64,000 bases of DNA from Elioraea thermophila (ex Habib et al. 2022) (GCF_003336755.1 NZ_KZ851831.1:1-64000), one strand, 5' to 3'. Counted from the stretch's first letter, positions 53,063 to 61,437 are shown. Numbers and translations: made by a program. The notes: generated by a model from the letters alone, not told the origin.

Positions 53063-54391
53063 ATGCGCCGCCTCGCGCGACGGAGCCTGCTCGCCGCGCT
53101 CGCGCCCGGCCTCGCGGGCTGCGGCCTGTGGGACCGGGTGTTCGCCGACACCAAGCAGCCGCTTCCCGGCGAGCGTCTTGCCGTGCTGCCGCGCGAGGCC
53201 GCGGCCGAACCCGATCCGAGCCTGGCCGACCTCGCGGTCGAACTGCCGCCGCCTGTGCAGAACGCCGCCTGGCCCGTGCCGGGCGGGCGGCCGAACAACG
53301 TGCCCGGACACGTCGCCGCCGCCGACACGCTCGGCGTCGCTTGGCGCACGAGTGTCGGCACGGGGGCAAGCGCCCGCCGCCGCCTGCTCGCGCCGCCGGT
53401 GATCGCCGAGGGGCGCGTCTTCGCCGCCGACGCCACCGGCGACGTCGCCGCCGTCGATCTGCGCGACGGGCGCACGTTCTGGCGCCGCTCGGTCCGCGCC
53501 GCGGGCACGCGCGGCAACCTGCTCGGCGTCGGCGTGGCCTGCAGCGAGGGGCGGGTCCACGTTGCCTCGGGGCTGGCCGAAGTGGTGACGTTGGCGGCGG
53601 CGGACGGGGCGGAACTCTGGCGCTCGCCCCTGCCTTCGCCCTCGCGCGGGGCGGTGACGGTGGCGGAAGGGCGCGTCATCGTGCTCACCGTCGAGGGCGA
53701 GGTGGCGTGTTTCGACGCCGCCAGCGGCGAACGGCGCTGGCTGTACCGGGGGCCGAGCGAGATCACCACCCTGCTCGGCGCCCCCGCCCCGGCGGTGGAC
53801 GACGGGTTCGTGCTGGTCGGCTTCCCGAATGGCGATGCCGCCGCCCTGCGGTTCGACAGCGGCCGCCCGCTCTGGACCGAGGGGCTGGGGGGCGCGCGCG
53901 GTCGGCCCTCGATCGCCGACATTGCTGCCATCCGCGGCCGCCCGGCGATCGACCGCGGCCGCGGCTTCCTCGCCTCCTCGGGCGGGGTGACGATGGCGAT
54001 CGACATGCGCTCCGGCCGACGGGTCTGGGAACGCAGCATCGCTTCCCGCGAAGGCCCCTGCGTGGCCGGGGACTGGGTGTTCCTCCTCTCCGCCGAGGAG
54101 GTGCTGCTCGCGCTTCGCCGCGGCGACGGGCGGGTGAAGTGGGCCGCGGAGCTGCCGCGCTTCCGCGACCCGCAGCGCCGGCGCGACCCCATCGTTTGGA
54201 CGGGCCCCCTTCTCGCCGGTGATCGGCTGATCGTCGCGGGCTCGCTTGGCGAGGCCCTTGCCCTCTCCCCCTACACCGGTGAGGTGCTCGGCCGGCAACG
54301 GCTCGGTGGCGGCTGTTCCGTGCCCCCCGTGGCGGCGGACGGGACGGTGGTGTTCCTGACCGACGACGCCACGCTGGTGGCCCTGCGCTGA
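53063..54391 (+). CDS. bamB: Outer membrane assembly lipoprotein BamB
   Basis: 442-residue PQQ-like beta-propeller lipoprotein of the BAM complex, which inserts beta-barrel proteins into the outer membrane. The signal ends at the lipobox LAPGLAGCGLWD. Blade repeats are plain: VFAADATGDVAAVDLRDGRT, VHVASGLAEVVTLAAADGAE, VIVLTVEGEVACFDAASGER and LIVAGSLGEALALSPYTGEV. It follows the YfgM-like gene by 9 bp and precedes der by 5 bp, the standard neighbourhood. BamB is an accessory, not essential, subunit in most species. Confidence 0.93.
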   Translation: MRRLARRSLLAALAPGLAGCGLWDRVFADTKQPLPGERLAVLPREAAAEPDPSLADLAVELPPPVQNAAWPVPGGRPNNVPGHVAAADTLGVAWRTSVGTGASARRRLLAPPVIAEGRVFAADATGDVAAVDLRDGRTFWRRSVRAAGTRGNLLGVGVACSEGRVHVASGLAEVVTLAAADGAELWRSPLPSPSRGAVTVAEGRVIVLTVEGEVACFDAASGERRWLYRGPSEITTLLGAPAPAVDDGFVLVGFPNGDAAALRFDSGRPLWTEGLGGARGRPSIADIAAIRGRPAIDRGRGFLASSGGVTMAIDMRSGRRVWERSIASREGPCVAGDWVFLLSAEEVLLALRRGDGRVKWAAELPRFRDPQRRRDPIVWTGPLLAGDRLIVAGSLGEALALSPYTGEVLGRQRLGGGCSVPPVAADGTVVFLTDDATLVALR

Positions 54392-54396
54392 TCGCC

Positions 54397-55791
54397 ATGG
54401 CCGCGGAAGCCCCCGTCGCGCGCGGGCGGCCCGTCGTCGCCATCGTCGGCCGCCCGAACGTCGGCAAGTCCTCGTTGTTCAATCGACTGGTGCGCCGCCG
54501 CCTCGCGCTCGTCGACCCCACGCCGGGGCTGACGCGCGACCGCAAGGAGGCCACGGCCCTGCTCGGGGGCAGGGACGTCACGCTGATCGACACCGCGGGC
54601 CTCGAGGAGGCGCCGCCCGACAGCCTCGCCGCGCGGATGACCCGCAGCACGCTGCGCGCGGCTGAGACGGCCGATCTCGTGCTGTTCGTCATCGACGCCC
54701 GCGCCGGCGCGACGGAACCCGACCGCACCTTCGCCGACTGGCTGCGGCGCCTCGGCAAGCCCGTCATCCTGCTCGCCAACAAGGCGGAAGGCAGGGCCGG
54801 GGAGGCGGGCGTGCTGGAGGCGTTCGGCTTGGGCTTCGGCGAGCCCGTGCCCGTCTCGGCCGAGCATGGCGAGGGGCTTGGCGAATTGCACGAGCGCGCA
54901 GCCGCGCTGCTCGGCCCTGCTGCGGAGGCGGACGCGCCGGCGGAGGAGGGCGAGGCGGGATCCGCTCGCCCGCTGCGGCTTGCCATCGTCGGCCGCCCGA
55001 ACGCCGGCAAATCCACCCTCGTCAACCGCCTGCTGGGCGAGGAGCGGCAACTCACCGGGCCAGAACCGGGGATCACGCGGGACGCGATCGCGCTGCCCTG
55101 GCGCGATGCCTCGGGCCGGCTCATTCGTCTCGTCGACACGGCGGGATTGCGCAAGAAGTCCCGCATCACCGCCGCCCCGGAAAAACTCGCCGTCGGGGCC
55201 ACCATCGCCGCCCTGCGCGAGGCCGAGGTGGTGGTGCTGGTGCTGGATGCCGAAGCGCCGCTCGAGGCGCAGGACGTCGCCATCGCGGCTCTCGCCGAGC
55301 GCGAGGGGCGGGCGCTGGTGTTCGCCCTGAACAAGTGGGATCTGATCACCCGCGGCCGTCGCGCCGTGGTGCGGCAGCTGGTGCGCGATCGCCTCGAGAC
55401 CGGGCTTGCGCAGCTCGCCTCCGTTCCCGTCGTTCCTCTCTCGGCGCTGACCGGCGAGGGGGTGGACAAGCTGATGCCCGCGGTGTGGCGGGTGTACGAG
55501 GCGTGGAACCGGCGGGTGCCGACGGCGGCGCTGAACCGCTGGTTCGCCCAGGCGCTGGAACGTCACCCGCCACCGTTGGTGGATGGGCGGCGGTTGAAGC
55601 TGCGCTACATCACGCAAGTCTCGGCCCGCCCGCCGTCCTTTGTCATTTTTGGCACTCGCACCGCCGCGTTGCCGCAGGACTACCTGCGTTATCTGGTAAA
55701 CGGGCTGCGCGAGGCGCTCGGCCTCTCGGGCGTGCCGATCCGGATCACGCTGCGCAGTCCGAAGAACCCCTATGCCGAGGAGGAGACGTGA
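54397..55791 (+). CDS. der: Ribosome biogenesis GTPase Der (EngA)
   Basis: 464-residue protein with two tandem GTPase domains and a KH-like C-terminal domain, needed for 50S subunit maturation. G-domain 1 has P-loop GRPNVGKSSLFNRL and switch DTAGLEEAPP; G-domain 2 has GRPNAGKSTLVNRLLG, DTAGLRKKSR and NKWDLI. Domain 1 has NKAEG in place of the usual NKxD, a small variation. The KH-like end includes RWFAQALERHPPP and LRYITQVSARPPSFVIFGTR. The stop overlaps the DUF924 start (GTGA). Confidence 0.97.
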   Translation: MAAEAPVARGRPVVAIVGRPNVGKSSLFNRLVRRRLALVDPTPGLTRDRKEATALLGGRDVTLIDTAGLEEAPPDSLAARMTRSTLRAAETADLVLFVIDARAGATEPDRTFADWLRRLGKPVILLANKAEGRAGEAGVLEAFGLGFGEPVPVSAEHGEGLGELHERAAALLGPAAEADAPAEEGEAGSARPLRLAIVGRPNAGKSTLVNRLLGEERQLTGPEPGITRDAIALPWRDASGRLIRLVDTAGLRKKSRITAAPEKLAVGATIAALREAEVVVLVLDAEAPLEAQDVAIAALAEREGRALVFALNKWDLITRGRRAVVRQLVRDRLETGLAQLASVPVVPLSALTGEGVDKLMPAVWRVYEAWNRRVPTAALNRWFAQALERHPPPLVDGRRLKLRYITQVSARPPSFVIFGTRTAALPQDYLRYLVNGLREALGLSGVPIRITLRSPKNPYAEEET

Positions 55792-56348
55792 CGGAAAGGC
55801 CCGCCGAGACGGCCGCGGAGGTGCTGGGTTTCTGGTTCGCGCCCGAAACCGAGCCCCTCTGGTTCACGGGCGATGCGCACTTCGATGCGCGCGTGCGCAG
55901 CGCGCTTCTGCCGGCGCATGAGCGGGCTGCGGCCGGGGAGCTCGATTCCTGGCTCGGCTCGGCGGAGGGTGCCCTCGCGCTGATCCTTCTGCTCGACCAG
56001 GTGCCGCGCAACGCCTTCCGCGGCAGCCCGCGCGCCTTTGCCACCGACGCCGAGGCGCGCGCCGCGGCACGGGCGGCACTTGCGCGCGGCTTCGACCTCG
56101 CCCGGCCGGTGCGGGAACGCCCGTTCTTCTACCTGCCGTTCGAGCACGCGGAGGATCTCGACGATCAGCGCCTCGCGGTCGCGCTGTTCCGCGAACGCGT
56201 CGGTGAAGGCCTCTATCTCGATTATGCCGTGCGGCACCTGGTGGTGATCGAGCGGTTCGGCCGGTTTCCGCACCGTAACGCGGTGCTCGGGCGCGAGAGC
56301 ACGGAGGCCGAGCGCGCCTGGCTCGCCGACCACCCGCAGGGCTTCTGA
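55788..56348 (+). CDS. DUF924 family protein
   Basis: 186-residue soluble helical protein. Family landmarks: EVLGFWFAPETEPLWFTGDA, LALILLLDQVPRNAFRGSPR, FFYLPFEHAEDLDDQRLAVA and VVIERFGRFPHRNAVLGRES. DUF924 has no known activity; its helical repeat fold resembles TPR proteins. The GTG start at 55788 lies in the der stop codon. The last 127 bp are also covered on the minus strand by the extended C-terminus of a PEP-CTERM frame. Confidence 0.9.
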   Translation: MTERPAETAAEVLGFWFAPETEPLWFTGDAHFDARVRSALLPAHERAAAGELDSWLGSAEGALALILLLDQVPRNAFRGSPRAFATDAEARAAARAALARGFDLARPVRERPFFYLPFEHAEDLDDQRLAVALFRERVGEGLYLDYAVRHLVVIERFGRFPHRNAVLGRESTEAERAWLADHPQGF

Positions 56349-57187
56349 GCGCGGGACCGAGCGAGGGCGAGGCCGAACAGGCCGAGGCCGAGCAGCGACA
56401 ACGCGGCCGGTTCCGGAACGATTCGCTCCGAGACCGTCACGAAGCGCGCGCTCTCCCCCGGAGCGAGGGTGAGGCTCCAGGAGAACGCCGCCGCCTGGTC
56501 GCCCACACTGTCTTCCGGGAACCACGTTCCGATCGCGGGCGAGGAGGAGAGGGTGGTCGGCCCGTCGCGATCGACGATGAACTTGAAGTAGAGATCAAGC
56601 CAGTTGCCGATTTCCCACGCCTCAGGCGTCGGCGAGAAGCGGGTGCGGAAGATCAGCTCGGGCCGTGTGGCGTTGACGGTCTCGAGCACGCCCGGCGCAG
56701 CAAGCCGCGTGCGATCCTTCGGGTCCCGCTGGTCGAACACCCCGTCGATGTCGACGTAGTCGAACAGCACGAGCGAGAGCGGCGAGTCGGCGAGATTGGT
56801 CAGGGTGAGCGTGCGCGCGAGGCTGGAGCGGCCCATCCCGGGCGCGCTGCCTCTCAGCACGATCTCGAGATCGGCGGCGAGGGTCTCCGACCGCCAGGAG
56901 AGGGTGGCGGCGTTGCGCGCGATCTCGCCCTCCGGGGCAGCGCCGAAGAAGGATCGCAACGTGCGCTCCTGGGCATCGCCCGCGCCGCGCAGGAAGTGGG
57001 CGAGCAGGAAGGCGTTGTCCGGCTCGCCGTCCGTTCGCCACATGAGCACCCCGTTCGACGGACTGACCAGCACCTCGGAGGCGCCGTCGGTGAGGGTGAA
57101 GGAGCGGGTGATCGGCGCGGCCTCCGCCGCCGAGGCGAAAGCGAGAAGGAGGGCGGCCGCGATCGCGGCCCGGCTGGTGGACGTCAT
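56222..57187 (-). CDS. PEP-CTERM sorting domain protein D with extended C-terminus
   Basis: 321-residue frame. A signal peptide (AAIAAALLLAFASAAEAA) precedes a beta-rich body (SEVLVSPSNGVLMWRTDGEP, TLTNLADSPLSLVLFDYVDI). The sorting tail VPEPAALSLLGLGLFGLA-LARSRA is reached near 56350, where such proteins normally stop. Here the frame runs on for about 40 more residues (QKPCGWSASQARSASVLSRP...) antisense to the DUF924 gene and ends at 56222. The stop after the Arg cluster seems to have been lost. An inverted repeat lies 24-47 bp upstream of the start. Confidence 0.8.
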   Translation of the reverse strand: MTSTSRAAIAAALLLAFASAAEAAPITRSFTLTDGASEVLVSPSNGVLMWRTDGEPDNAFLLAHFLRGAGDAQERTLRSFFGAAPEGEIARNAATLSWRSETLAADLEIVLRGSAPGMGRSSLARTLTLTNLADSPLSLVLFDYVDIDGVFDQRDPKDRTRLAAPGVLETVNATRPELIFRTRFSPTPEAWEIGNWLDLYFKFIVDRDGPTTLSSSPAIGTWFPEDSVGDQAAAFSWSLTLAPGESARFVTVSERIVPEPAALSLLGLGLFGLALARSRAQKPCGWSASQARSASVLSRPSTALRCGNRPNRSITTRCRTA

Positions 57188-57210
57188 GCGGTGTTCCTCG
57201 AAGGGTTCTG

Positions 57211-57234
57211 GGTGCAATGTTATAATGTTGCACC
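57211..57234. repeat. Inverted repeat upstream of PEP-CTERM gene D
   Basis: GGTGCAA-N10-TTGCACC with perfect 7-bp arms; the spacer region also holds a direct repeat AATGTT-AT-AATGTT. It is AT-rich against the GC-rich background and 24 bp before the start codon, so it is a good operator candidate. Confidence 0.55.
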
Positions 57235-57270
57235 ACGCGGATGCAGGCAATGCCCTTTCCCGCGGCCGGC

Positions 57271-58233
57271 CTACCCCCGGCCGATGAGCGCGCGGGCGAA
57301 GCGTTTGGCGCCTTCCACCTGCGTGCCCCACCAGGACCCCCGCGCCAGCCGTTCCGACCCCGAACGATCGCCCGTCGCCGGGTAGTCGCGCACGAAGCGG
57401 GCGGTGCCGAACAGCACGTCCCACAGGGGCAGGAGCACGGCGAAGTTGCAGCCATGCACCCGGGCGTAGCGCCCCTCGGCATGGTCGAGCGCATGGTGCA
57501 CGCGGTGATACTGCGGGCTGACGATCAGGTAGCGGCCGATGCGGCCGAAATCGAGCCGGACATTGGCGTGGCTCAGGCTCTCGGCGACACGCATCACGAG
57601 GACGAGCAAGGGGAACTGCCCGGGCGGCACGCCGATGAAGGTCGCGACGAGGGCGAACCACAGCCCGGCGACGAGGTCGTCGATGAAGTGGTTGCGGTCG
57701 TCGGTCCAGAACGTCATCTGCCGCTGCGCGTGGTGCAGCGAATGGAGCGCCCACCACCAGCCGAACCGGTGCTGCAGGCGGTGCCGCCAGTACTCGGCGA
57801 AGTCGATCACCACGACATAGGCGAGGAAGGCGAGGAGGGGGGCGTCGCGCAAGGGGGGGATCAGCGTCTCCAGCGTGGGCGGAATGAGCCCGAGCCGCGC
57901 CAGCCCCGCCGCCCAGGCGGCCTCGACGGGGCGAAGCAGCACGAAGGCGAAGAGGGGGGCGAGGCCGAGGCGCGAGAGGAGGGTGTAGGTGACGTCGGTG
58001 CGGATGGGGCCGCGGTCGGGCCCGTGCTCCTCTACCGGACGCCAGCGTTCGAGCGGCAGGCAGACCGCGACCGAGACGAACACGGTGAGCGCGCCGAGGA
58101 GGGCGAAGTCGAGCCACTCCTCCGCCGCCTCCTCGAAGGCCATCAGCCCGAGCGCGTAGAGTGTCGGCAGCAGCGCGTGGTCGAAGATCGCTTCCTTCAC
58201 CGCGACGTAAGCCGAGCCGATGGCGTCGATCAT
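57271..58233 (-). CDS. Sterol desaturase / fatty acid hydroxylase family protein
   Basis: 320-residue membrane enzyme of the di-iron fatty acid hydroxylase superfamily. His boxes: DFAEYWRHRLQHRFGW (HxxxH), WALHSLHHAQRQM (HxxHH) and YHRVHHALDHAEG (HxxHH). About four to five hydrophobic helices flank them (YVVVIDFAEYW, LWFALVATFIGV). Members hydroxylate or desaturate lipids, carotenoids, sterols or hopanoids with oxygen; the substrate is not deducible. The start overlaps the deacetylase stop (ATGA), placing it third in an operon with a beta-propeller and a polysaccharide deacetylase. Confidence 0.9.
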   Translation of the reverse strand: MIDAIGSAYVAVKEAIFDHALLPTLYALGLMAFEEAAEEWLDFALLGALTVFVSVAVCLPLERWRPVEEHGPDRGPIRTDVTYTLLSRLGLAPLFAFVLLRPVEAAWAAGLARLGLIPPTLETLIPPLRDAPLLAFLAYVVVIDFAEYWRHRLQHRFGWWWALHSLHHAQRQMTFWTDDRNHFIDDLVAGLWFALVATFIGVPPGQFPLLVLVMRVAESLSHANVRLDFGRIGRYLIVSPQYHRVHHALDHAEGRYARVHGCNFAVLLPLWDVLFGTARFVRDYPATGDRSGSERLARGSWWGTQVEGAKRFARALIGRG

Positions 58234-59009
58234 CGTTTCGTCTCTGCAAGCAGGCGGGGTGGCGGGGCGGAGAGGGGCTCGAAGCAGAAGCCCCGCGCCT
58301 TCAGCCCGACGATCAGGTCCTCGAAGACGAGCGCAAAGGCTTCGCGGCGCGAGCGGATGCCCCAATGCATGACCAGCACCTCGCCGTCGCGGATGCTGCG
58401 CAGCGCGCGCTCGAGCAAAGCGCGGTTGGGGTAGCGGTCGGAGGGGAGTTCGTCGCCCAAGAAACCGTTCGCCGTCCAGCCCACATGCGCGAAGCCGCAA
58501 GACTCCGCGAAGGCAAGCGCATTTGGTGTGGTGCGCCCGCCGGGGGCGCGCCAGATCGGCTCCACCCCGCGCCCGGTCATCGCGCGCAGTCGGTCATCGA
58601 CCGCGCGCAGTTCCGCGCAGAGCCCTTCGCGATCGAGCACCACGCCCTCGCGCGCGCCCCAGGGCACGTAGCGCACGCCCGTCGTGCCCACGTCGCCGCG
58701 GAAGTACCAGTGCCTCAGCGTGTGCGAGGCGAAGGTGTGGCCCTCGGCGGCACGCGCGCGCCAGAACGGCGCCCAGGAATCGGAGAGCGCGGTGTCGCCG
58801 CGCTGCGTGCGTTCGTCGGCGACGAACAGGGTGGCGCGCACGCCGTGCCGGCGCATCACCTCGGCGATGTGCTCGGCCTGGTCCATCCAGCCGGTGTCGA
58901 TGGTGAGATGCACCGTGCCGCGGCAACCCCCCTCGCGCGGGCTGGCCGGAAGGGGGGCGAGGGGGGCGAGGAGGAGGAGGAGGGCGGCGAGCGCGTTACG
59001 CCAGCGCAT
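58230..59009 (-). CDS. Secreted polysaccharide deacetylase family protein
   Basis: 259-residue exported protein of the NodB/CE4 fold. A signal peptide (ALAALLLLLAPLAPLPAS) precedes VHLTIDTGWMDQAEHIAEVM (catalytic Asp region), FASHTLRHWYFRG (metal His-x3-His region) and WRAPGGRTTPNALAFAESCG. The end has GEVLVMHWGIRSRREAF. CE4 enzymes deacetylate peptidoglycan or exopolysaccharide with a metal. The N-terminus overlaps the beta-propeller gene by 14 bp and its stop overlaps the sterol desaturase start, so all three are co-translated. The link of an envelope sugar enzyme with a lipid hydroxylase suggests envelope modification. Confidence 0.87.
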   Translation of the reverse strand: MRWRNALAALLLLLAPLAPLPASPREGGCRGTVHLTIDTGWMDQAEHIAEVMRRHGVRATLFVADERTQRGDTALSDSWAPFWRARAAEGHTFASHTLRHWYFRGDVGTTGVRYVPWGAREGVVLDREGLCAELRAVDDRLRAMTGRGVEPIWRAPGGRTTPNALAFAESCGFAHVGWTANGFLGDELPSDRYPNRALLERALRSIRDGEVLVMHWGIRSRREAFALVFEDLIVGLKARGFCFEPLSAPPPRLLAETKR

Positions 59010-59955
59010 GGAACAGGATGCCGTGCGGGCTGCGCCCGACCCGGATCTGCGCGAGCAAGGCCCCGCTCTCGACCTCGAGCACGCCGACGCGGTTGCTCAC
59101 GCGCTGGGTGAACCAGATCTGCCGCCCGTCGGGCGAGAAGTCGAGGCAGTCCGGCGCGCCCGGAGCGCGGTGCGCGCCGAGCACGGCGAAGCTCCGCGCG
59201 TCGAGGATCGAAATCGTGCCGGCGACGCGATTGGTGACGAACAGCACGCGACCGTCGGGCGAGGGAAAGACGTTGTGCGCCCCCGCCCCGGTGCGGATAC
59301 GGCGGATCGTCTCGCCCGTTTCAGGGTCGATCACCGACACGGTCTCCTCGCCCATGTTGGCGACGAGAAGTTCGCCCGAAGCGGCGCGGAGGATGCCGGC
59401 CGGGGTGTCGCCGGTCGGCTTGCGCCAGAGGATTCGGCCGGTTTCGGCCTCGATCGCGACCAGGTCGTTGGTGCCCTGCAGGGTGACGAAGGTGACGCGC
59501 GAATCGGAGCTCCAAGCGATGTGGCTCGGCATGCGCGGGGCGGCGAGGCGGTGCACCAGGCCGTAGTCCGCCGCGCGATAGAGGTCGATCTGGTTGCGCC
59601 GGAGCGAGGCGACGGTGAGCCACGCCCCGTCGGGCGAGAACATCAGGTGGTAGGGGTTGGAGATGCGCAGCGTGCGCGTCGTTTCCGCCCGGGCGGGGTG
59701 GAGGAAGAGGAACTCGTTGCCGACCGAATCGCCGAGCACGATCTCGGAACGATCCGGCGTGTAGACGAGGTGGTGGGGTTCGCGCAGGGTGGGGATGCGT
59801 TTGACCACCTCGCCGCGGGCGGCGTCGATCACGCTGACCGTCGCATCCCGGCTGTCGAGGACGAAGACGTTGCCGGCGTGGCCCGCACCCGCGCGCGCGG
59901 GCGAGAGCGGCAAGGCAGCGGCGAGAGCGGTGGCGAGGAGGGTGCGGCGGTGCAT
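58996..59955 (-). CDS. Secreted YVTN-type beta-propeller protein
   Basis: 319-residue exported protein with a signal MHRRTLLATALAAALPLSPA. About seven propeller blades follow: VFVLDSRDATVSVIDAARGE, EPHHLVYTPDRSEIVLGDSV, LVANMGEETVSVIDPETGET, VLFVTNRVAGTISILDARSF and IWFTQRVSNRVGVLEVESGA. No haem or lipid motif is seen. Such propellers bind partners or ligands in the periplasm. It leads the operon of deacetylase and sterol desaturase. The start is at ATG 59955; a longer frame to 60015 adds Cys/Arg-rich residues unlike a signal. Confidence 0.82.
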   Translation of the reverse strand: MHRRTLLATALAAALPLSPARAGAGHAGNVFVLDSRDATVSVIDAARGEVVKRIPTLREPHHLVYTPDRSEIVLGDSVGNEFLFLHPARAETTRTLRISNPYHLMFSPDGAWLTVASLRRNQIDLYRAADYGLVHRLAAPRMPSHIAWSSDSRVTFVTLQGTNDLVAIEAETGRILWRKPTGDTPAGILRAASGELLVANMGEETVSVIDPETGETIRRIRTGAGAHNVFPSPDGRVLFVTNRVAGTISILDARSFAVLGAHRAPGAPDCLDFSPDGRQIWFTQRVSNRVGVLEVESGALLAQIRVGRSPHGILFHALA

Positions 59956-60025
59956 GGCGAGTGGGACGGTCCGACTCGGGGTGTGACGCGCCGTATAGCA
60001 AAGACGGCACCGCACCGCGCGGGGA

Positions 60026-60069
60026 GATCCCGGGCCGAGGACGGCGGGCGCCGTCGCCAGCCCGGGATC
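60026..60069. repeat. Nested dyad between tsdA-like and propeller genes
   Basis: Perfect 10-bp outer arms GATCCCGGGC / GCCCGGGATC, with an inner hairpin ACGGC-GGGC-GCCGT. A smaller hairpin CCGGCC-TGAG-GGCCGG (60108-60123) lies nearer the tsdA-like stop. No T-run follows, so it may be a protein site, an RNA structure or a factor-assisted terminator. The 178-bp gap holds no gene I can see. Confidence 0.5.
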
Positions 60070-60134
60070 GCGATGCGCCGCGGTATCGCTTCCCGGCTCT
60101 CCTCCCGCCGGCCTGAGGGCCGGGGGCGACGCGG

Positions 60135-61166
60135 TCAGTTCATCGGCCGCCCTTCGCGCTCGCGCCGCGCATACTCCATCAGCTCCTCCTTCATCCGCCG
60201 CTGCTTCTCGAGGAGCGGCGGGAACGGCCCGTACTTGTGCTGGTCGGGCGTGCCGAGGAGGTAGGGCGGGAACGGCGCGTCCACCGGCTTGTTCCAGCGT
60301 GCGGGGAAGTCGCGCTCGAGCCCCGCCTTCTCGGGGCGCGGGTGCGAATTGATGAAGGCGGCGACGTCGTAGGCCTCATCCAGGGTGAGCTGCGGCGCAT
60401 CGTGGCTTGCGCCCGAGGGCATGTTGGCGAGGATGAAGCGGGTCGCCATGGCAAGCCGATGCATGCCGGCCCCGGTGTTGAAGCTGTCAGGCCCCCAGAC
60501 GGGCGGGATGGCATAGCCCTGGGCGTCGCCCGCTTCACCCAGGCGCACGCCGCGCCCGTCCTCGCCGTGGCAGGAGGCACACTTCTCGGCATAGACGCGC
60601 GCCCCGGCCTCCGGGTCGGCGCGGCGGTTCGGCATGCGCACCATCTGCACGCCCGCGCCTTCGATGGTGGCGCCGATCGGGATGCCCTGCGAGAGGAAGG
60701 TGAAGTAGGCGATGAAGGCCTTCATCTCGCGCGAGTCGGAAGGCAGCGCGCGGCCGTTCATGCTGCGCTGCATGCAGCCGTTCACCCGCTCCTCCAGCGT
60801 CGAGATGTCGTCCTCGCGCGCGCGATACTGCGGGAAGGTGGCGGCCACCCCGACGAAGGGCATGGCGTAGGGCTTGGTACCCGCCTCCAGGTGGCAGGAG
60901 GCGCAGGCGAGGTTGTTGCCGGTGAAGCGCATCGCCGGGTCGGCCACCTCGGGGCCGATGTGGGTGTAGGTGCGTTCGACGAGCTCCCGGCCATAGCGGA
61001 TGAGATCCGTCAGCGGCCCCGGTTCCAGCTTCTCGATGTCAGGCACCGGATGGCGCGTCAGATCGATCTTGACCCCCCGCTCCTGAGACAGCACGGCACC
61101 TGTCAAAGCAACGCTCGAGACAAAGGTAAGGAATGCGAGCCGCATCGACCCGCTATTGATAGCCAT
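60135..61166 (-). CDS. tsdA: Dihaem cytochrome c, thiosulfate dehydrogenase (TsdA) type
   Basis: 343-residue exported cytochrome with a signal peptide (LAFLTFVSSVALTGAVL). Haem 1 is C88-x-x-C-H92 in NNLACASCHLEAGTK; haem 2 is C196-x-x-C-H200 in KCASCHGEDGRG. Cys131 in EERVNGCMQRSMNG lies exactly 39 residues after His92, matching the spacing of the Cys that ligates the active-site haem in Allochromatium TsdA. TsdA oxidises two thiosulfates to tetrathionate, or reduces tetrathionate. The ATG at 61166 follows AAGGAGG. A consensus sigma-70 promoter lies just upstream. No other sulfur-oxidation gene is nearby. Confidence 0.85.
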   Translation of the reverse strand: MAINSGSMRLAFLTFVSSVALTGAVLSQERGVKIDLTRHPVPDIEKLEPGPLTDLIRYGRELVERTYTHIGPEVADPAMRFTGNNLACASCHLEAGTKPYAMPFVGVAATFPQYRAREDDISTLEERVNGCMQRSMNGRALPSDSREMKAFIAYFTFLSQGIPIGATIEGAGVQMVRMPNRRADPEAGARVYAEKCASCHGEDGRGVRLGEAGDAQGYAIPPVWGPDSFNTGAGMHRLAMATRFILANMPSGASHDAPQLTLDEAYDVAAFINSHPRPEKAGLERDFPARWNKPVDAPFPPYLLGTPDQHKYGPFPPLLEKQRRMKEELMEYARREREGRPMN

Positions 61167-61198
61167 GATGGCCTCCTTCCTCGATCGATTACAGGCGA

Positions 61199-61227
61199 AT
61201 ATTACCACTTATCTTCGAAGATGTCAA
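61199..61227 (-). promoter_or_regulatory. Sigma-70 promoter of the tsdA-like gene
   Basis: On the minus strand: TTGACA (61222-61227), 17-base spacer, TAATAT (61199-61204), a near-perfect housekeeping promoter 33 bp before the ATG, in a locally AT-rich stretch. The spacer holds the dyad ATCTTCGAAGAT. Confidence 0.85.
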
Positions 61228-61437
61228 GAGTTCGTGAGCCCTTCACTGACCTCTTTCACTTGACACGCGTCGGTTGCGGTGCCCCGGCGGGACACGGCGA
61301 AGACGGAACACGCGCCGCGGCGAAACGCATTGACATGCGCCAAAGGCAGAGGTCCGCTTGCGTGGCGTGATCAAAGAGGGAGGCGCGCGCGGCGAACCGT
61401 CTCGCGGTCGCCGCCGGCCAGACACGGAGAGGACAGC

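Noticed and set aside
61330-61343. FNR/FixK-type box TTGACATGCGCCAA before the CBS-BON gene
   Set aside because: Only the left half fits the TTGAT-N4-ATCAA consensus; the right half (GCCAA) differs at two positions. It may simply contain a -35 element.
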